A DNA stretch of 64,000 nucleotides from Oreohelix idahoensis (Eukaryota > Mollusca > Gastropoda > Stylommatophora > Oreohelicidae), in NCBI GenBank assembly GCA_024509875.1, contig JAMPIV010011357.1, positions 434,001 through 498,000 on the forward strand. Direction: 5' to 3'. The notes beneath the pieces are model-generated. The model searched no databases. It worked only from the letters and a program-made list of their open reading frames with translations, and was not told the DNA's origin. Position numbers and translations under genes: made by a program. Below are positions 1-11,917 of the stretch, piece after piece; the first letter of the stretch is position 1, and each line of letters opens with the position of its first letter.

Positions 1-111
1 TTTACCCCAATTAGAATTATATCCACAGACTTGATGCACAGAAACCGCCGTAACATGTCGGACAGCTGTTTAAGCCGTAGACCTTCAGTACATAAATATA
101 TCAACAAATAA

Positions 112-225
112 ATCCGTGTTGAATCAGTTTTATACATTAACGGTACACATGAAACACGCGACGTTTCGGGTTTCACACTTCGTCAGCCAGTTACAAATAG
201 GCAACAAGGACAAGAAATATAGACA
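112..225 (-). mobile_element. Penelope-like element 3' end fragment
   Basis: Read on the minus strand, this stretch matches the terminal region of the Penelope-like copies at about 38000-38100 and 41840-41935. Shared parts are the CTTGTCCTTGT block, the CTGACGA...CCCGAAACGTC core, the GTGTACCGTT block and the following AAAACTGAT. No coding part is present, so this is a short 5'-truncated copy. The identification rests on within-window similarity seen by eye. Confidence 0.75.
160..189 (-). ncRNA. Hammerhead-ribozyme-core-like motif (degenerate)
   Basis: On the minus strand CTGACGA is followed by a short arm, then CCCGAAACGTC, as in the two other Penelope-like ends in this window. The stem II arm here (AAGTGTGAAACCCG) pairs worse than in the other copies, so this one is probably inactive. 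Hammerhead cores have the form CUGANGA, stem II, GAAA, stem III, UH. Function is inference. Confidence 0.3.
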
Positions 226-307
226 TGTTAAAGAAAAATACTATAGACACTGCAAACACGTTTTATATATATATATATATACCTTGTATGTATATATACC
301 ATCACCA

Positions 308-657
308 ACCAAGATCTGCTTACTCGTAGCAAGCAAGAGGACATGCATACCATCATAGCTGGCAGACGCTGGAGCTGGGTTGGTCATGTCCTCAGAAGAG
401 ACCCCGATGCCATCACAAGAACAGCTATGCTTTGGACCCCTGAAGGAAAACGAAAGAGAGGCCGACCAAAAACAACTTGGCGGAGGACTGTGGAGGCTGA
501 GATGCAAAGAATGAACCAGAGTTGGAGCACTGTACGAAGGATGGCCACCGACCGTGCAAAGTGGAATCAATTTGTTGTTGCCCTACAAGACGCCACTAGG
601 CGTGATGGCCACTGACTGCTTTGACGGTCGGTGGTTAAGGATCGAAGAAAAGAAAAA

Positions 658-660
<3 letters not shown>
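308..660 (+). pseudogene. LINE ORF2 C-terminal fragment
   Basis: An open frame to the stop at about 615 encodes the far C-terminus of an RTE/craniofacial-type LINE reverse transcriptase. It shows RRWSWVGHVLRRDP, then WTPEGKRKRGRPKTTWRR and a terminal arm DRAKWNQFVVALQDATRR. The same arm and the following GACTGCTT..GGTCGGT 3' UTR recur at 53740-53880. The 3' end runs into a TA microsatellite. RT catalytic motifs are absent, so this is a 5'-truncated dead copy. No clear TSD was found. Confidence 0.8.
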
Positions 661-661
<1 letters not shown>

Positions 662-753
<92 letters not shown>

Positions 754-787
754 GTGTATGTGCGTGCGTACGTGTGTGTGTGTGTGT
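662..787. repeat. (TA)n then (TG)n microsatellite
   Basis: About 90 bp of TA repeats (662-751), with one TT interruption, are followed by a TG-rich stretch. It directly follows the LINE 3' end and may have grown from its tail. Open frames rich in alternating I and Y across it are repeat translations. Confidence 0.95.
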
Positions 788-2447
788 AAAATATTGTGAC
801 GGTATTGCCTCCCCTGCTTTGCAGTAGTGGTCCAACAGTGGCCAAAACTCAATAGTATCTATTATAGGCTTCAATGGAGTCTATCTTTACACAAGATTAA
901 TCTAGGCAGAAATGTAGATCGAAGAGCAGTAAAGCTTCTATCACATGGACATGGGAGTCTTCACAAGATATTCAGATAAGCGAAAACAATGCTGGCTGTC
1001 GCTAAGCACGTTAATTCTGTAATCTGCCGACACTTTTATGAAGAATATAAGCAACTGTTAATCTAGCTCGTTAAGCCCCCACCCCTGATTTAATCAGTGG
1101 AATTATTATTATACTGTATTGTCGTGTATGATTTATCAGATAGGTATTAGATGTTTATAGCCCTGTCTGAACAGAGGTGATAGTGATGACAATGTGAAAG
1201 TAAGGGGTAAGATATAGTTTTATCACGAGGTGATCATGTAAGTGAAAGGACAGTCTCTGGATAGAATAATTTATCTAATCCAGCCTATCTGGACGACGAT
1301 ATTTAAATCAGACGCACTTTCTCTCCTTGTACGAAAATACAAGTTACACTGCACTCACATGCACACAATTCGGTGACAAATGCGTATTAACGTGAAAACA
1401 AACTATGGATAACATATAATAGATATGGGGTTGACCGACACGATAACTAAAGGTTTAGTAAAGTTTATTATAAATAGAAAATCACAACATAAATCATATG
1501 CATCAAGAGATCATGGTTTACAGACAAAAATGAAAATTAATCAAATAGGTTCTCCCCTCTGGTAAAGGAAAAGAAAGGACGATCCCAACAGAGGTTAATT
1601 AACCCAAAAGATCAAAGGTTAACAATAAGTTATGAAATAGTCAGTATGGGAAAAGAATAGGTTCCTAATGTAAACTATCCCGTGACTAATCAGATTACTG
1701 AGATAAAAAAAAAGAAAGAAGAAACCATATAAGTATATGATGTTAACAAAAGACATAAGTTTCTTTCTCTGTTCATTCAATTCACATACACGCAGTGGCC
1801 ACTTTCAGATGCTCTTACCCCAGTAGTTGTCGCAGGCATTCCAAGGAAATACACTAATAAGTAATATATATATATATATATTTAGTGTCAAATTTAAGTT
1901 TGCCAAATCCAGCCCCAGACTCTCCGTAGTTGCTGACTGCAAATTTCACAGGAGTCGCTAGAGTCGGTGTTAAATTTTTGTCCTGGTTACAATATATATA
2001 TATATAAGTAAATCTGGTAATTGTTCTGGCCCAGTTAATATTATAATTCAATGGTTCTATTCTGGTTTCTCTCAGGAAAATGAGGAAAATTGGACCGCAC
2101 AGGTCACAGCAAGAAGCTCATCAATATTAAATATTCTTGGATGCTTATAATATTATAAGTTCGTATGATCATAAGTTCATATGGCCATAAGAAAATAAGC
2201 CGCTAGTACTCAGGTTTGATCAGCCGCAGTCAGAAAAATGAAACACTCCACGGAATCTATTAATTTTCACTTTGTACGAGAAATCTTAAGATAACGAGCT
2301 AGTGAATTCAGATAGATTTCTGGCAACTGATCATGGCTATCGGAGAGACATGGTATATATTGAAAAATTCCGTACTATCGTTCTTTAATGCGAAAGTCAC
2401 ACCACTGCCAGACCCGAGCCAATTTGCCGTTCGATTTCTTGAATCAT
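788..2447. other. No recognisable gene
   Basis: AT-rich non-coding DNA with short TA runs near 1864-1880 and 1992-2006. No coding motif, TIR, LTR or tRNA-like fold was recognised. Confidence 0.6.
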
Positions 2448-2455
2448 AGGTAGGA

Positions 2456-3117
2456 ATGTTGATAAAGAAGGAGTTAGAAAAATACGTATGTGGATACTGG
2501 ACACACAATGACAGAATGATGTTACTAAAGATGAGAGCAAAGCCATTCGACATATCAATCTTACAAACTTATGCACCAACTAAAGATTACAGCGAGGAAG
2601 AAATAGAAGAATACTATGAAGAGCTACAACACACACTTAAACCAGTCAAATCTACAGATGTGTTGATAGTAATGGGTGATATGAATGCAAAAGTAGGAAA
2701 AGGAAAATACAAGAAAATAGTAGGACAGTATGGATTAGGGACAAGAAATGATAGAGGAGACAGACTTATCCAGTTCTGTGAAGAAAACCAGCTGGTCATA
2801 TGTAACACCTTTTTTGAACATCACCCAAGGAAATTATACACATGGAAAAGCCCAGGAGATGTAACACGTAATCAAATCGACTATATCATGATAAAACATA
2901 GATTTAAGAACAGTGTCACAAGTGCAAAGACACATCCTGGCGCCGACATAAATTCAGATCACAATCCAGTTGTCATCAAAGTAAATATAAAGCTGAAAAG
3001 AGCAGGAAACAGAAGACAGGAGGAACCCCAGATAGAAATATCAGCGCTGAAACAACCAGATATAAAACAGAAATATTTAATCGAAGTCAAAAATAAATAC
3101 CAACAGTTATTGACAGA
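2456..3117 (+). pseudogene. LINE A endonuclease domain (5' coding block)
   Basis: Encodes the C-terminal two thirds of an exonuclease/endonuclease/phosphatase-type LINE endonuclease, which nicks target DNA for target-primed reverse transcription. Visible motifs are ILQTYAPT, then VIVMGDMNAKVG (about residues 70-81), NQIDYIMI, and the catalytic SDHNPV. The N-terminal WN and E motifs are lost to 5' truncation. The frame continues after the TSD into 6403-8401 without a shift. In the present sequence it reads 11 codons into LINE B and stops at 3148. Confidence 0.87.
3110..3117. repeat. TSD of LINE B, left copy (TTGACAGA)
   Basis: TTGACAGA occurs at 3110-3117 and again at 6395-6402, right after the (ATT)n tail of LINE B. 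Removing one copy rejoins the LINE A frame exactly. Confidence 0.9.
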
Positions 3118-6100
3118 TGAGTTATCTACCCTTCCAAGATGGAGGTGAAATTCGTTTCTCACCTTAGACGCCGAAAGAAAAACATCAGGAATGTGTATAT
3201 TTCGATGGATATCACCATGTTATGTTAAATTATAGAATAAAAGATACACCAGAGTATCTAGTGGTGTAGATATTTTCCTATAACTGACCTCGAAACCCTC
3301 GAATCGGTCGGTTGGATCGGAGGGTTGATCAGTGAGTTAACAATTCACTATCGTAAAACAAGCTATTGTTACCGAAACAGAACCAGGCTCGACAGTAAAC
3401 ATGACTCACTCAAATATCTTGGGGGCTAAGGAGATTTCTAAAATTGGATACTGGAATGTAAGAACTATGTATCAAGACGGAAAATTGGAAGAAGTAATTA
3501 AAGAAATGGATAATTATAAGTTGGACTTATTGGGTGTCAGCGAGTGTAGATGGACAGGGAAGGGCATAAAATATATTTCAGAAGAAAAAAAGCAAATTAT
3601 ATACTCTGGTAGTAATGATAATCGTCACACAGAGGGAGTAGCCATCCTAATGACACAGAAAGCAGCAGCATCGCTTATCAGCTGGGTACCTATCAATGAG
3701 AGGCTAATATTAGCTAGATTTCAGACACGATTTTTCAAGCTCTCAATTGTACAATGTTATGCACCAACTAACGACGCTCTTGATACCACAAAAGATGACT
3801 TCTATGAAGCACTTCTAAGTACCATCAACACAATACCCAAGCATGACATAATAGCAGTCATGGGTGATTTTAACGCCAAAGTAGGTGACAACAACGATGG
3901 AGTACAAAGATATCTCGGTACTCATGGCATAGGCTGTTTGAATCAAAATGGCGAAAGACTTCTAGAACTTTGTGAAATATCAAACCTCGTTGTGGCAGAC
4001 ACCATCTTTCCACATAAGAATATCCACAAGATAACATGGAATTCACCTGATGGCAGAACTAAGAACCAGATAGATCACTTCTGCATAAGCGCTAAATTTC
4101 GCTCATCAGTTCAAGACGTCAGAGCATACAGAGGTGCAGAGATCGGAAGCGATCATAACCTCTGCATAGCTAAAATGAGAATTAAACTGAAGAAGTTATA
4201 CCAACCGAATAAAAATAGAAGAATAGATGTACACAGACTGCAATCAAATGATATAAAGAAGGAATATAATGTCAAAATGAACAACTATTTCGATGCTTTA
4301 GGCAAAATTGACAACGATATCACCACCAAGACAATCGATACTAAATGGGAACAACTGAGAACAGCAATGACAGAAGCAGCTGTAGCGACCACCGGATACC
4401 TAGTACATAAAAAGAAAAAATGGATGAGAGAAGATACTTGGGATAAAATACAAGAAAGGAAAACAGCAAAACTTAAACTACTAGCAGCAAGTACACATAA
4501 TGCAGTTGAATCTTGCAAACTAACTTATAACTTGTTAAATAAAGAAGTGAAGACAAAAACTCGAAGAGATAAAAGACATTTCATCAATGAACTGGCCGTA
4601 GAAGCTGAAAATGCTGCAAGAACTGGTAATAGTAGGTGCCTTTATCAAATTACAAAACAACTATGTCACCAGCCTACTGCTATGGAAACACCTGTTAAAG
4701 GTAAATTAGGGAATTCAATACCAACAGAAAAAGAACAAATGAAGAGATGGGCTGAGCACTTCATGGAGGTGCTAAACAGACCACCACCAACAGTAACACC
4801 TGATTTTAATAATGAAACATCCACAACCACTTTGCCAATAACTTGCGATGAATTCACGCTGGACGAGATCAAACAAGCCGTTAAAAGATTAAAAAATTTT
4901 AAAGCTGCTGGAGTTGACGAAATTTCAGGGGAAATGATTAAAGCAGTTAATGACAACAACCTCTTGAGAATTTTAGATATTATAAATGAAGTATGGAGAG
5001 AAGAACAACCACCACAACAATGGAAAGACAGTATTATTGTAAAGTTACCGAAGAAAGGTGATCTATCAGACTGTAATAACTGGCGTGGTATATCTCTATT
5101 ATCAGTACCTGGAAAATTATTATGTTGCATGATGTTAGAAAGACTTAAATTGCATGCTGACGAAAAGATCAGAGAAGAACAAGCGGGTTTCAGGCCGAAA
5201 CGATCATGTATTGATCAAATATTCACACTAAGAACAATTATAGAAGAATCAGTGGAAAGGCAATCGCCACTTATTATCACCTTCGTCGATTTTCAAAAAG
5301 CCTTTGATAGTCTACACCGCCCATCATTGTGGAAGATACTTACAATCTATGGTTTTCCAACAAAATATGTGAATATAATCAAAGCGCTATATGACAATGC
5401 AAGATGTTGTGTTAGAACAAATAAAGGGAATACAGAATGGTTTACAGTAGAAACAGGGGTGAAACAAGGCTGTATTATGTCACCACTACTTTTTGGAATA
5501 GCTATTGATTGGGTTATGAGAAACTATACCCACAATGAACAATTGGGTATAAAATGGACAAATGGAAAATTCCTGGGGGACCTGGATTTCGCAGATGATG
5601 TAGCATTCTTAAGTTCAACACCAAGACAATCCCAAGAAGCAATAAATAATTTGTGTCATCTCTCGGTTAAAATTGGTCTCCAAATAAATGCCTCTAAAAC
5701 TAAAGCTATGAACTTTTCTAACGAGACCTTTGATATCATCTTGAACGGGGAAAAACTACAGAAAGTTGAAAGTTTCAATTATTTAGGCAGTAAAATGACT
5801 CAGGATGGTGACACAACAAGAGAAATCCATACTAGAATTGCTTTGGCAGCTAGCGCCTTCAATAGATTATCTAACATTTGGAAATTACGATCATTGAATA
5901 TACATACCAAGCTTCGTCTGTTTAATTCAAAGGTTATCTCAGTGTTAACATACGGCTGTGAGAGTTGGAAAATAACAAAATCATTGGAGAACAAGCTGAA
6001 TACATTCGAGAACAAATGTCTTAGAAAACTCATGAACATCAGTTGGAAAGAATTCAAGACTAATCGACAAATAAGAGAAGACTCTAGGCAGAAATATGTC

Positions 6101-6402
6101 TCCGACTATATAAGGAAAAAACGATGGTCATATATCGGTCATGTCCTACGAATGCAAAACAACAGAATACCACTACAGGCGCTCACTTGGGTTCCTGAGG
6201 GTAAGAGGAAAAAAAGGAAGACCAAAAGAAACACTCAGAAGAACAATAATAAGAGAAGGAAGAACGTTGGGCCTAAATAATGTGCAAGAGCTAAGAGGAG
6301 TGGCGTCACAACGAACAACCTGGAGAGCACTGGTTTCTGCCTTATGCGCCGTGTTTGGCGCTTAAAGAATTTATTATTATTATTATTATTATTTTTGACA
6401 GA
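3118..6402 (+). mobile_element. LINE B (RTE-like), full-length, (ATT)n tail
   Basis: A near-complete non-LTR retrotransposon of about 3.28 kb inserted into LINE A. It has a roughly 280-bp 5' leader (3118-3400), one long ORF, and a 3' end GTGTTTGGCGCTTAAAG followed by (ATT)n at about 6370-6394. The right TSD copy is 6395-6402. A truncated copy at 49335-49905 differs at only about eight positions over some 545 bp by eye, so the family is young. Confidence 0.92.
3401..6365 (+). pseudogene. LINE B endonuclease-reverse transcriptase ORF, one frameshift
   Basis: Endonuclease domain (residues about 15-270): IGYWNVRTM, GVSECRWTG (catalytic E), QCYAPTND, AVMGDFNAKVG, NQIDHF and IGSDHN. RT domain: KAAGVDEI, RGISLLSVPGK, ITFVDFQKAFDSL (D), TGVKQGCIMSPLLF and LDFADDVAFL (DD). 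The C-terminal arm has YGCESWKI and RRWSYIGHVLRMQNN. The frame runs as 959 codons to 6280. A run of seven A at 6209-6215, against six in the 49.7 kb copy, shifts the last part; the other frame then continues to a stop at 6365 (VSALCAVFGA end). One base thus separates this from a coding-intact element. The start ATG at 3401 is the first in frame before the WNVR motif. Confidence 0.9.
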
Positions 6403-8401
6403 AAGCATGGAGCAGTATAGAAGAGAAAACCCAGAAGAAAAAGCAACCGCAAAATGGGAATGCTTAAAAACAAGCATACAATCAGCAAATGCAAATTTAC
6501 CTAAAAAGGAGTCTAAGAAAAATCAAATTTGGATGACAGATGACATCTTGAATAAAATGGCAGAAAGAAAGAAAGCAAAAAATACTCCAGAATATAAAAC
6601 AATAGACAATGACATACGTACTATGTGTAGAGAAGCAAAAGAACGGTGGATAGAAACAAAATGTAAGGAAATAGAAGACTTGGAAGCGAAGCACATGACA
6701 AGAGATATGCATGAAGAAATAAAGAAATTATCAAATCGGTCGCGGTTTGCACAAGGAGGAAGCTGTATCAAGAACAAAAATGGTGTAATATTACTTGATG
6801 AGAAAGACATATCAAACAGATGGGCAGAATACGTAAAAGAACTGTTCGAGGACAACAGAGGTAAAAAACCATCACCAGATTCTAATGAAGGCCCACACAT
6901 TCTCAGATCAGAAGTAGAGAATGCCATTCATAGGATACAAAAAGGAAGATCAGCAGGCATGGATAACATAAACATTGAAATGATAGAAGCTCTGGAGAGC
7001 TTTGGTATAGATACAATCACAGAAATATGCAATGATATATACAATACAGGATATTTACCACACGACATGAAGACATCAGTTTTTATAACATTGCCCAAAA
7101 AACCAAATGCAACAGAATGTTCAGACTTCAGAACAATCAGCCTGATGAGTCATGCAATTAAGATACTGCTCAAAATCATACAGGAAAGAATAAAAAGTAA
7201 AGTAGACAGCGAAATCCAAGAAGAAGAACAGTTTGGTTTTAGACGGAACAGTGGAACAAGAGAGGCAATATTTTGCCTAAGAAGATTAGCAGAAAAATAT
7301 ACAGAGGTCCAAAAAAGTATGTATATGTGCTTCATTGACTATAAGAAGGCTTTTGACAGAATCCATCATGAGAAAATAATTGAATGCCTCAAAGACATAG
7401 GTATTGATGGAAAAGATATAAGAATACTCAGTAACCTTTATTGGGAGCAAACTGCCACAGTAAGATCGGGAAGGAATTATTCACCATACATAGACATAAA
7501 AAGAGGTGTCAGACAAGGTTGTGTGCTGTCCCCCTGCCTATTTAATTTATACACCGAAAAAATTTTCAAACAGATACAGGAAATACCAGGACTGAACATC
7601 AGTGGAAGATCAATAAACAACCTTAGATATGCAGATGATACCGTGTTGTTAGCTGAAAGCGAACAGGAGTTACAAGAACTAGTGAAGCAAGTGAACAGTA
7701 TAAGTCATGAATATGGACTCGACATTAATATTGAGAAAACTAAAACTATGATAATTAGCAAAACAGACGATAAACCCACATTAAAGATAAGCGTAAATGG
7801 GAAAATCCTGGAACAAGTCAAGAGCTACGTATATCTTGGTCATATAATAACAGAAGATGGCAGATGTGAAACAGAAATCAAGAAGAGAATAGGAATGGCC
7901 AAAGCTACATTCAACAACATGAAACATATACTGACATCCAAACAGTTATCTCATAAATTAAAACTGAGAATCATAAAGTGTTATATATATTCTGCATTTC
8001 TGTATGGTGCAGAAACATGGACGATGAATAAGCATTTGGAAGAAAGAATTGAGGCTCTTGAAATGTGGATATATAGAAGAATGGGGCGTATCTCATGGAA
8101 AGAGATGAAAACAAATAAGGAGGTCCTAGAAAATCTAGGTATGAAAAGAGAACTAATGAGAGAGGTCAAAGTTCGGCAGCTAAAATACTTTGGCCACATA
8201 AAAAGGCATAACACCTTGCAGAAGACCATAACAGAAGGGAGAGTTGAAGGTAAACGTGCAAGGGGAAGACAGCGCTATAAGTGGGAAGATAACATCAAGA
8301 GATGGACAGGAAAGAGTCTATCAGAGTGTACCACCAAGACAAGAGACAGAAGACGTTGGAGATCCATTACAGCCAACCTCCGTTGTGGAGATGGCAACTG
8401 A
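6403..8401 (+). pseudogene. LINE A reverse transcriptase (3' coding block)
   Basis: Continues the LINE A frame with the linker (WMTDDILNKM) and RT domain. RT motifs in order are SAGMDNI, CFIDYKKAFDRI (catalytic D), GVRQGCVLSP and LRYADDTVLL (catalytic DD). These are followed by the thumb region YGAETWTM and a C-terminal arm (LKYFGHIKR, then KRARGRQRYKWEDNI). The stop at 8399-8401 is followed by GATGATGATGAG. No stop or shift interrupts this block, so LINE A's remaining coding part was intact when LINE B landed. It cannot act autonomously because the endonuclease N-terminus is gone. Confidence 0.9.
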
Positions 8402-8412
8402 TGATGATGAGG

Positions 8413-9410
8413 TAATTTTACCACCTCTTGACTTTCATCATCTCCGCCTTGCCGAAAATCAGCTACGCAATTTTCACCTGAAAGTTTTACAATCCAAGGT
8501 CCGTCTCACTGAATATCGTGTGTTCCGAGGATCAAAGAATCTATTACGCCATGCTCCGCGCTTCGCTCTCTGTTTCACATAGGGCTTGATTGCCAGATGG
8601 CTCCCGTGTTAATTAAACTGGTGAATCCTTCGTTCATGTAGCAAAAGTATACTCTAGATGGGGAGGGGCAAAAAAGGGTTTGATTACTGTGGCACTATTT
8701 TCATCTGTGACATGTGTATATATAGCTCTGTTTAGGGTGTGTGTTTAGTACCTTTGACTGAGACAATCATGTAGTACATTTAAAAGGATTGAAACGAAGT
8801 TAAATTTGTAACATTACAAATAACAAAATTTAATAATTGCTTTAAGTTTAACAGTTTAAAAAAGAAATAATTTGAATAGTTATGAAAAGGATTTCATCAC
8901 TTGAATGGGATTTAACTGAATAAAGGAGGTCACTTTTGGCAGCGGATATTTTCACTTAGCTGCCAATTGTAGTTTCTTCTCCAGCTGGGTTAGTTCCTTT
9001 CTCTCGGCTTGCGCTCGTCTCTGGTCAAAGTTCAGGCGCCGCACGTTTCAAGAACGTCAAGGAGTAACGGCTAAGTTTGTTTTGCGTCTGTCTATAAGAC
9101 CCTCTTTTGATGGTATCTCTTACAACGTCAGTCCACTTCTACCTTCACTTGGTTCCAGAGATAGTACTTTCTGCTGGTACCACTAATAACTGGTAATAGA
9201 AATAGAAACGAAACGCTCTTCTGCGTATTGCGTTTTCCAACACAGTTATGTGCCCCCCTCTTCTATTCTACCATCCCATGTCAGAATGTACCCTCGATGA
9301 GAATTAATTTAATCCCTCGGGATAAAACTTCCTTTACATTTAAACTGAATAGCTTTAGCTTTACATTACATTTAAATGAAAAGGTTAAACGTACAGACAT
9401 AATATATTTT
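8413..9410. other. No recognisable gene
   Basis: Non-coding AT-rich sequence downstream of LINE A, with short open frames only. No repeat family elsewhere in the window was recognised here. Confidence 0.5.
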
Positions 9411-9763
9411 AGGGAGCCGCGCTGGTGTAGTGGTTACCAAACTGCGCTGGCGACCGGGTGATCCAGGATCAAACCCGAGCGAGCACATTTGAAGATTTTT
9501 CGACGACCGGGATTTGGACTGGATTAACTCGAGCACTGGCGAAGACATTTGAAGAAGTATCGTCGACCAGGTACTGGCGGCTCCTGAGCCGACCCAGCTC
9601 TAATGGGTACCTCCGAAATCGGCGAGTATCTGCCTGAATGGCGAGGGACACCTGTCTCTGTACAAGAAAAAAAGGGATACTCACGTAAAAATCAGTCTCA
9701 GGTTAGACATACTAACCTGAGATTTCGCCTCGAGTAATAGCGGGCGTACGCAAAAAAAAAAAA
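9411..9763 (+). repeat. tRNA-derived SINE with poly-A tail
   Basis: The head looks like a tRNA promoter. TGGTGTAGTGG fits an A box and GATCAAACC, about 40 bp later, fits the B-box consensus GWTCRANNC. The body holds two related blocks (ACATTTGAAGATTTTTCGACGA and ACATTTGAAGAAGTATCGTCGA), then an 11-bp perfect hairpin at 9696-9722 (TCTCAGGTTAG, loop ACATA, CTAACCTGAGA), then an A-run at about 9751-9762. No acceptor-stem pairing of a working tRNA is evident. RNA polymerase III transcription is inferred from the boxes. Confidence 0.72.
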
Positions 9764-11509
9764 TATATATATATGTTTTACATTTACATCTCCACTGTTT
9801 GAAAAGTGTTCACAATATAAATTGATTTACGTTTCATTTATATTTACACTTCACGGCTGTTTGTGCCCTATACCAGAGCGCTCTTTTAGTTTCGGTGACC
9901 GGAATTCTGACACCGGGTATAAAATTTTCGTGTGCACCGTAAAAGACTATTTAAGTTTTTGGCGGGGAAAATCAGCTGATGTGTGTGTAAAATCAGTAAA
10001 ATATAAATCATTACACACTCGTTCTGGATAAACACAGCGCTAAAATTCTTTTGTGTACTATAACTTTGTTCTCTGCTCTATTTTTGATTGCATTTTTTTT
10101 TTTTTTTGAAATTAGTTTTGACGGAGTTACAGACTTTTGAAAACAGCGCCATCATTTGAGGAAATTCATAAAATAAGTAATCTTTTTATTAATTTAATAT
10201 CTAAAAATCGGCCCATTCGTTTGAGTTTATAATTATAAAGACTTCTCGAAGGGAAGCTAAAGATTATTTCCACATACTTTTTTTTTTGGTTTCATATCTT
10301 GAGAATGTGTGGTAGTCAGTTTTGTGAGTTTGGCATTACAAGAACAAGCATATTGTCACCAGATTTTATAGCATTTAAATTACTGTAAACGCATTCCTGA
10401 TACTCACAAATCTTAAATAAGGTTGTAACAAAATAACTTTGTAAAGCACCATCTGTTTTTGCATTTTCGTTCATTTATAATGATATTTAGCTACGTATAT
10501 AAGCGTCAGAAAACATGTAAATCTATAGATAGATTACTTCTACATACTTTGTTCTATCTTTCAAGTCTTGTTAATCTTGTATTTATAATATGAATTTTTT
10601 TTTTTTTAATTGTGTGTGAGATAAGGACTGTTCCATTAGTGTTCTTTGGTAGACAATGCTGTGCACACGACGGCTGCCAAAGAATTCTAAGTAACTGTTT
10701 GTATATCTTCTTTCATTCACAGATAAAGCATTCTACATCCTGGTGTTAGACTTGATAGTCCCAAATATTCCTCTATCTTTATACATACACAAGTAAACTA
10801 TATTACATAACAACGAAATGGAACATACTGTTTTGCATCATATGAATTGTGCCAGTGCACTGTGCAGAGCCTGTGGCAAGAGAGCATTAACTTCCAAAAC
10901 AACACGTTCAATTCAGAAAGCGCTGAACTGTTCTAAATTACGTTAATGATCTGTTCTTTGTGTTTGGAATTAACGTATCAGATGATAAACCCACACAGCA
11001 ATCGACTATATTTTGTAAGAAGTGTTACTTACGAATGTCGTGGTTGAGTTAGAGTGTAGAGTATTTGTCGAGTTGGACAACTGTAGTGAAATCGACAAGG
11101 GATAGTGGACTGACAGAGTTATAGCTTACACTTTAGATAAGGTGTAAATAGGAGATGGACTTGAGACAACCTGGAAGAAGATTTACCAAAATGGTCTCTC
11201 TCTCCAAGCCTCAACTCACTTTTACTGTCTAAGCATCTCCTGCTCTCTCTCTTTTCTCTTATCATACATAGAGATTATAGTAAAGAGCTAAAAGTACAAA
11301 TATGGATGGAAAGGTCGTGAACAGCGCATTAATAAATGTGTAAAATTTATTAAAGAAGAAAAGCATGAAAATAATGCATATCATCACAACAACATAAAAT
11401 TACATCAATAAGCAAATATTCATCAATAATCATATACACCAACAACCACACACACAGATCACCATTCATAAAACCTGTAGAACACAAAGAGATAAATAAT
11501 CGAGTGACA
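9764..11509. other. No recognisable gene
   Basis: AT-rich non-coding sequence with several poly-T runs (near 10090, 10279 and 10597). Nothing coding was recognised. Confidence 0.5.
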
Positions 11510-11917
11510 GTCCTTCGGTTTTCGGGGACCAGCTGAAGTAACTCCAGTAAGTGGTGTTTTCGTATATATCCTCCATCGGTGATGGAATTAACCTGAATAA
11601 CATCACTGTATAGGCGCTATCGTTGGTGACCCCCCCCCCCCCCCTACTGGCGCGAGTTGGGCTGGGGGACGCTGTTTATCTCCTGCTGACCAACTGATTG
11701 AACTGGGCGACAGCCTGTCCGCTTTTCGGGGACCAAATGTACTAGCTCCAGGAAGTGAATTACTTGTAGATCCTTCGTGAGGGACTAGCCTACAAAACTT
11801 TCTTTGTTGGTGCTAAACGTTGGTGACTCCCCTTATAGCGTGAGTGGGGCTGGAACTCTGTCCATAGATGGCTGCTCATACGTGCGAGGTTTTAAGTATC
11901 CAGGAAATACACCAGAA
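11510..11917 (+). repeat. Diverged tandem duplication, about 204-bp unit
   Basis: TTTTCGGGGACCA starts at 11519 and again at 11723. Both copies continue with a related ACTCCAGTAAGTG/GCTCCAGGAAGTG block, a CTATCGTTGGTGAC/CTAAACGTTGGTGAC block and GCGAGTTGGGCTGGGG/GCGTGAGTGGGGCTGG. The first unit contains a run of 15 C (11630-11644). The GTTGGTGAC blocks resemble leader or primer-binding regions of LTR elements, but no LTR was found around them, so the origin is unknown. Confidence 0.65.

Larger units (their letters stand above)
2448..8412 (+). mobile_element. LINE A (RTE-like), 5'-truncated, split by LINE B
   Basis: A non-LTR retrotransposon is present as two blocks, 2448-3117 and 6403-8412, interrupted by LINE B. 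Subtracting LINE B and one copy of the 8-bp TSD (TTGACAGA) restores one reading frame of 887 codons including the stop. The 5' end is truncated inside the apurinic-type endonuclease domain: an in-frame TAG lies just upstream and the WNVR motif is missing. The 3' end carries a short (GAT)n tail at about 8400-8412. The RTE-superfamily placement is from motifs; the exact clade needs a tree. Confidence 0.88.

Noticed and set aside
554..852. Open frames full of alternating Ile and Tyr.
   Set aside because: They are translations of TA microsatellites, also at 32812-32936 and 62037-62205.
6235..6477. Many opposite-strand open frames inside LINE and LTR element coding regions.
   Set aside because: They overlap strongly supported coding frames and show no motifs of their own.
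9416..9490. A functional tRNA gene.
   Set aside because: A and B boxes are present, but no full cloverleaf or acceptor stem is apparent and the sequence continues into a SINE body with an A tail.
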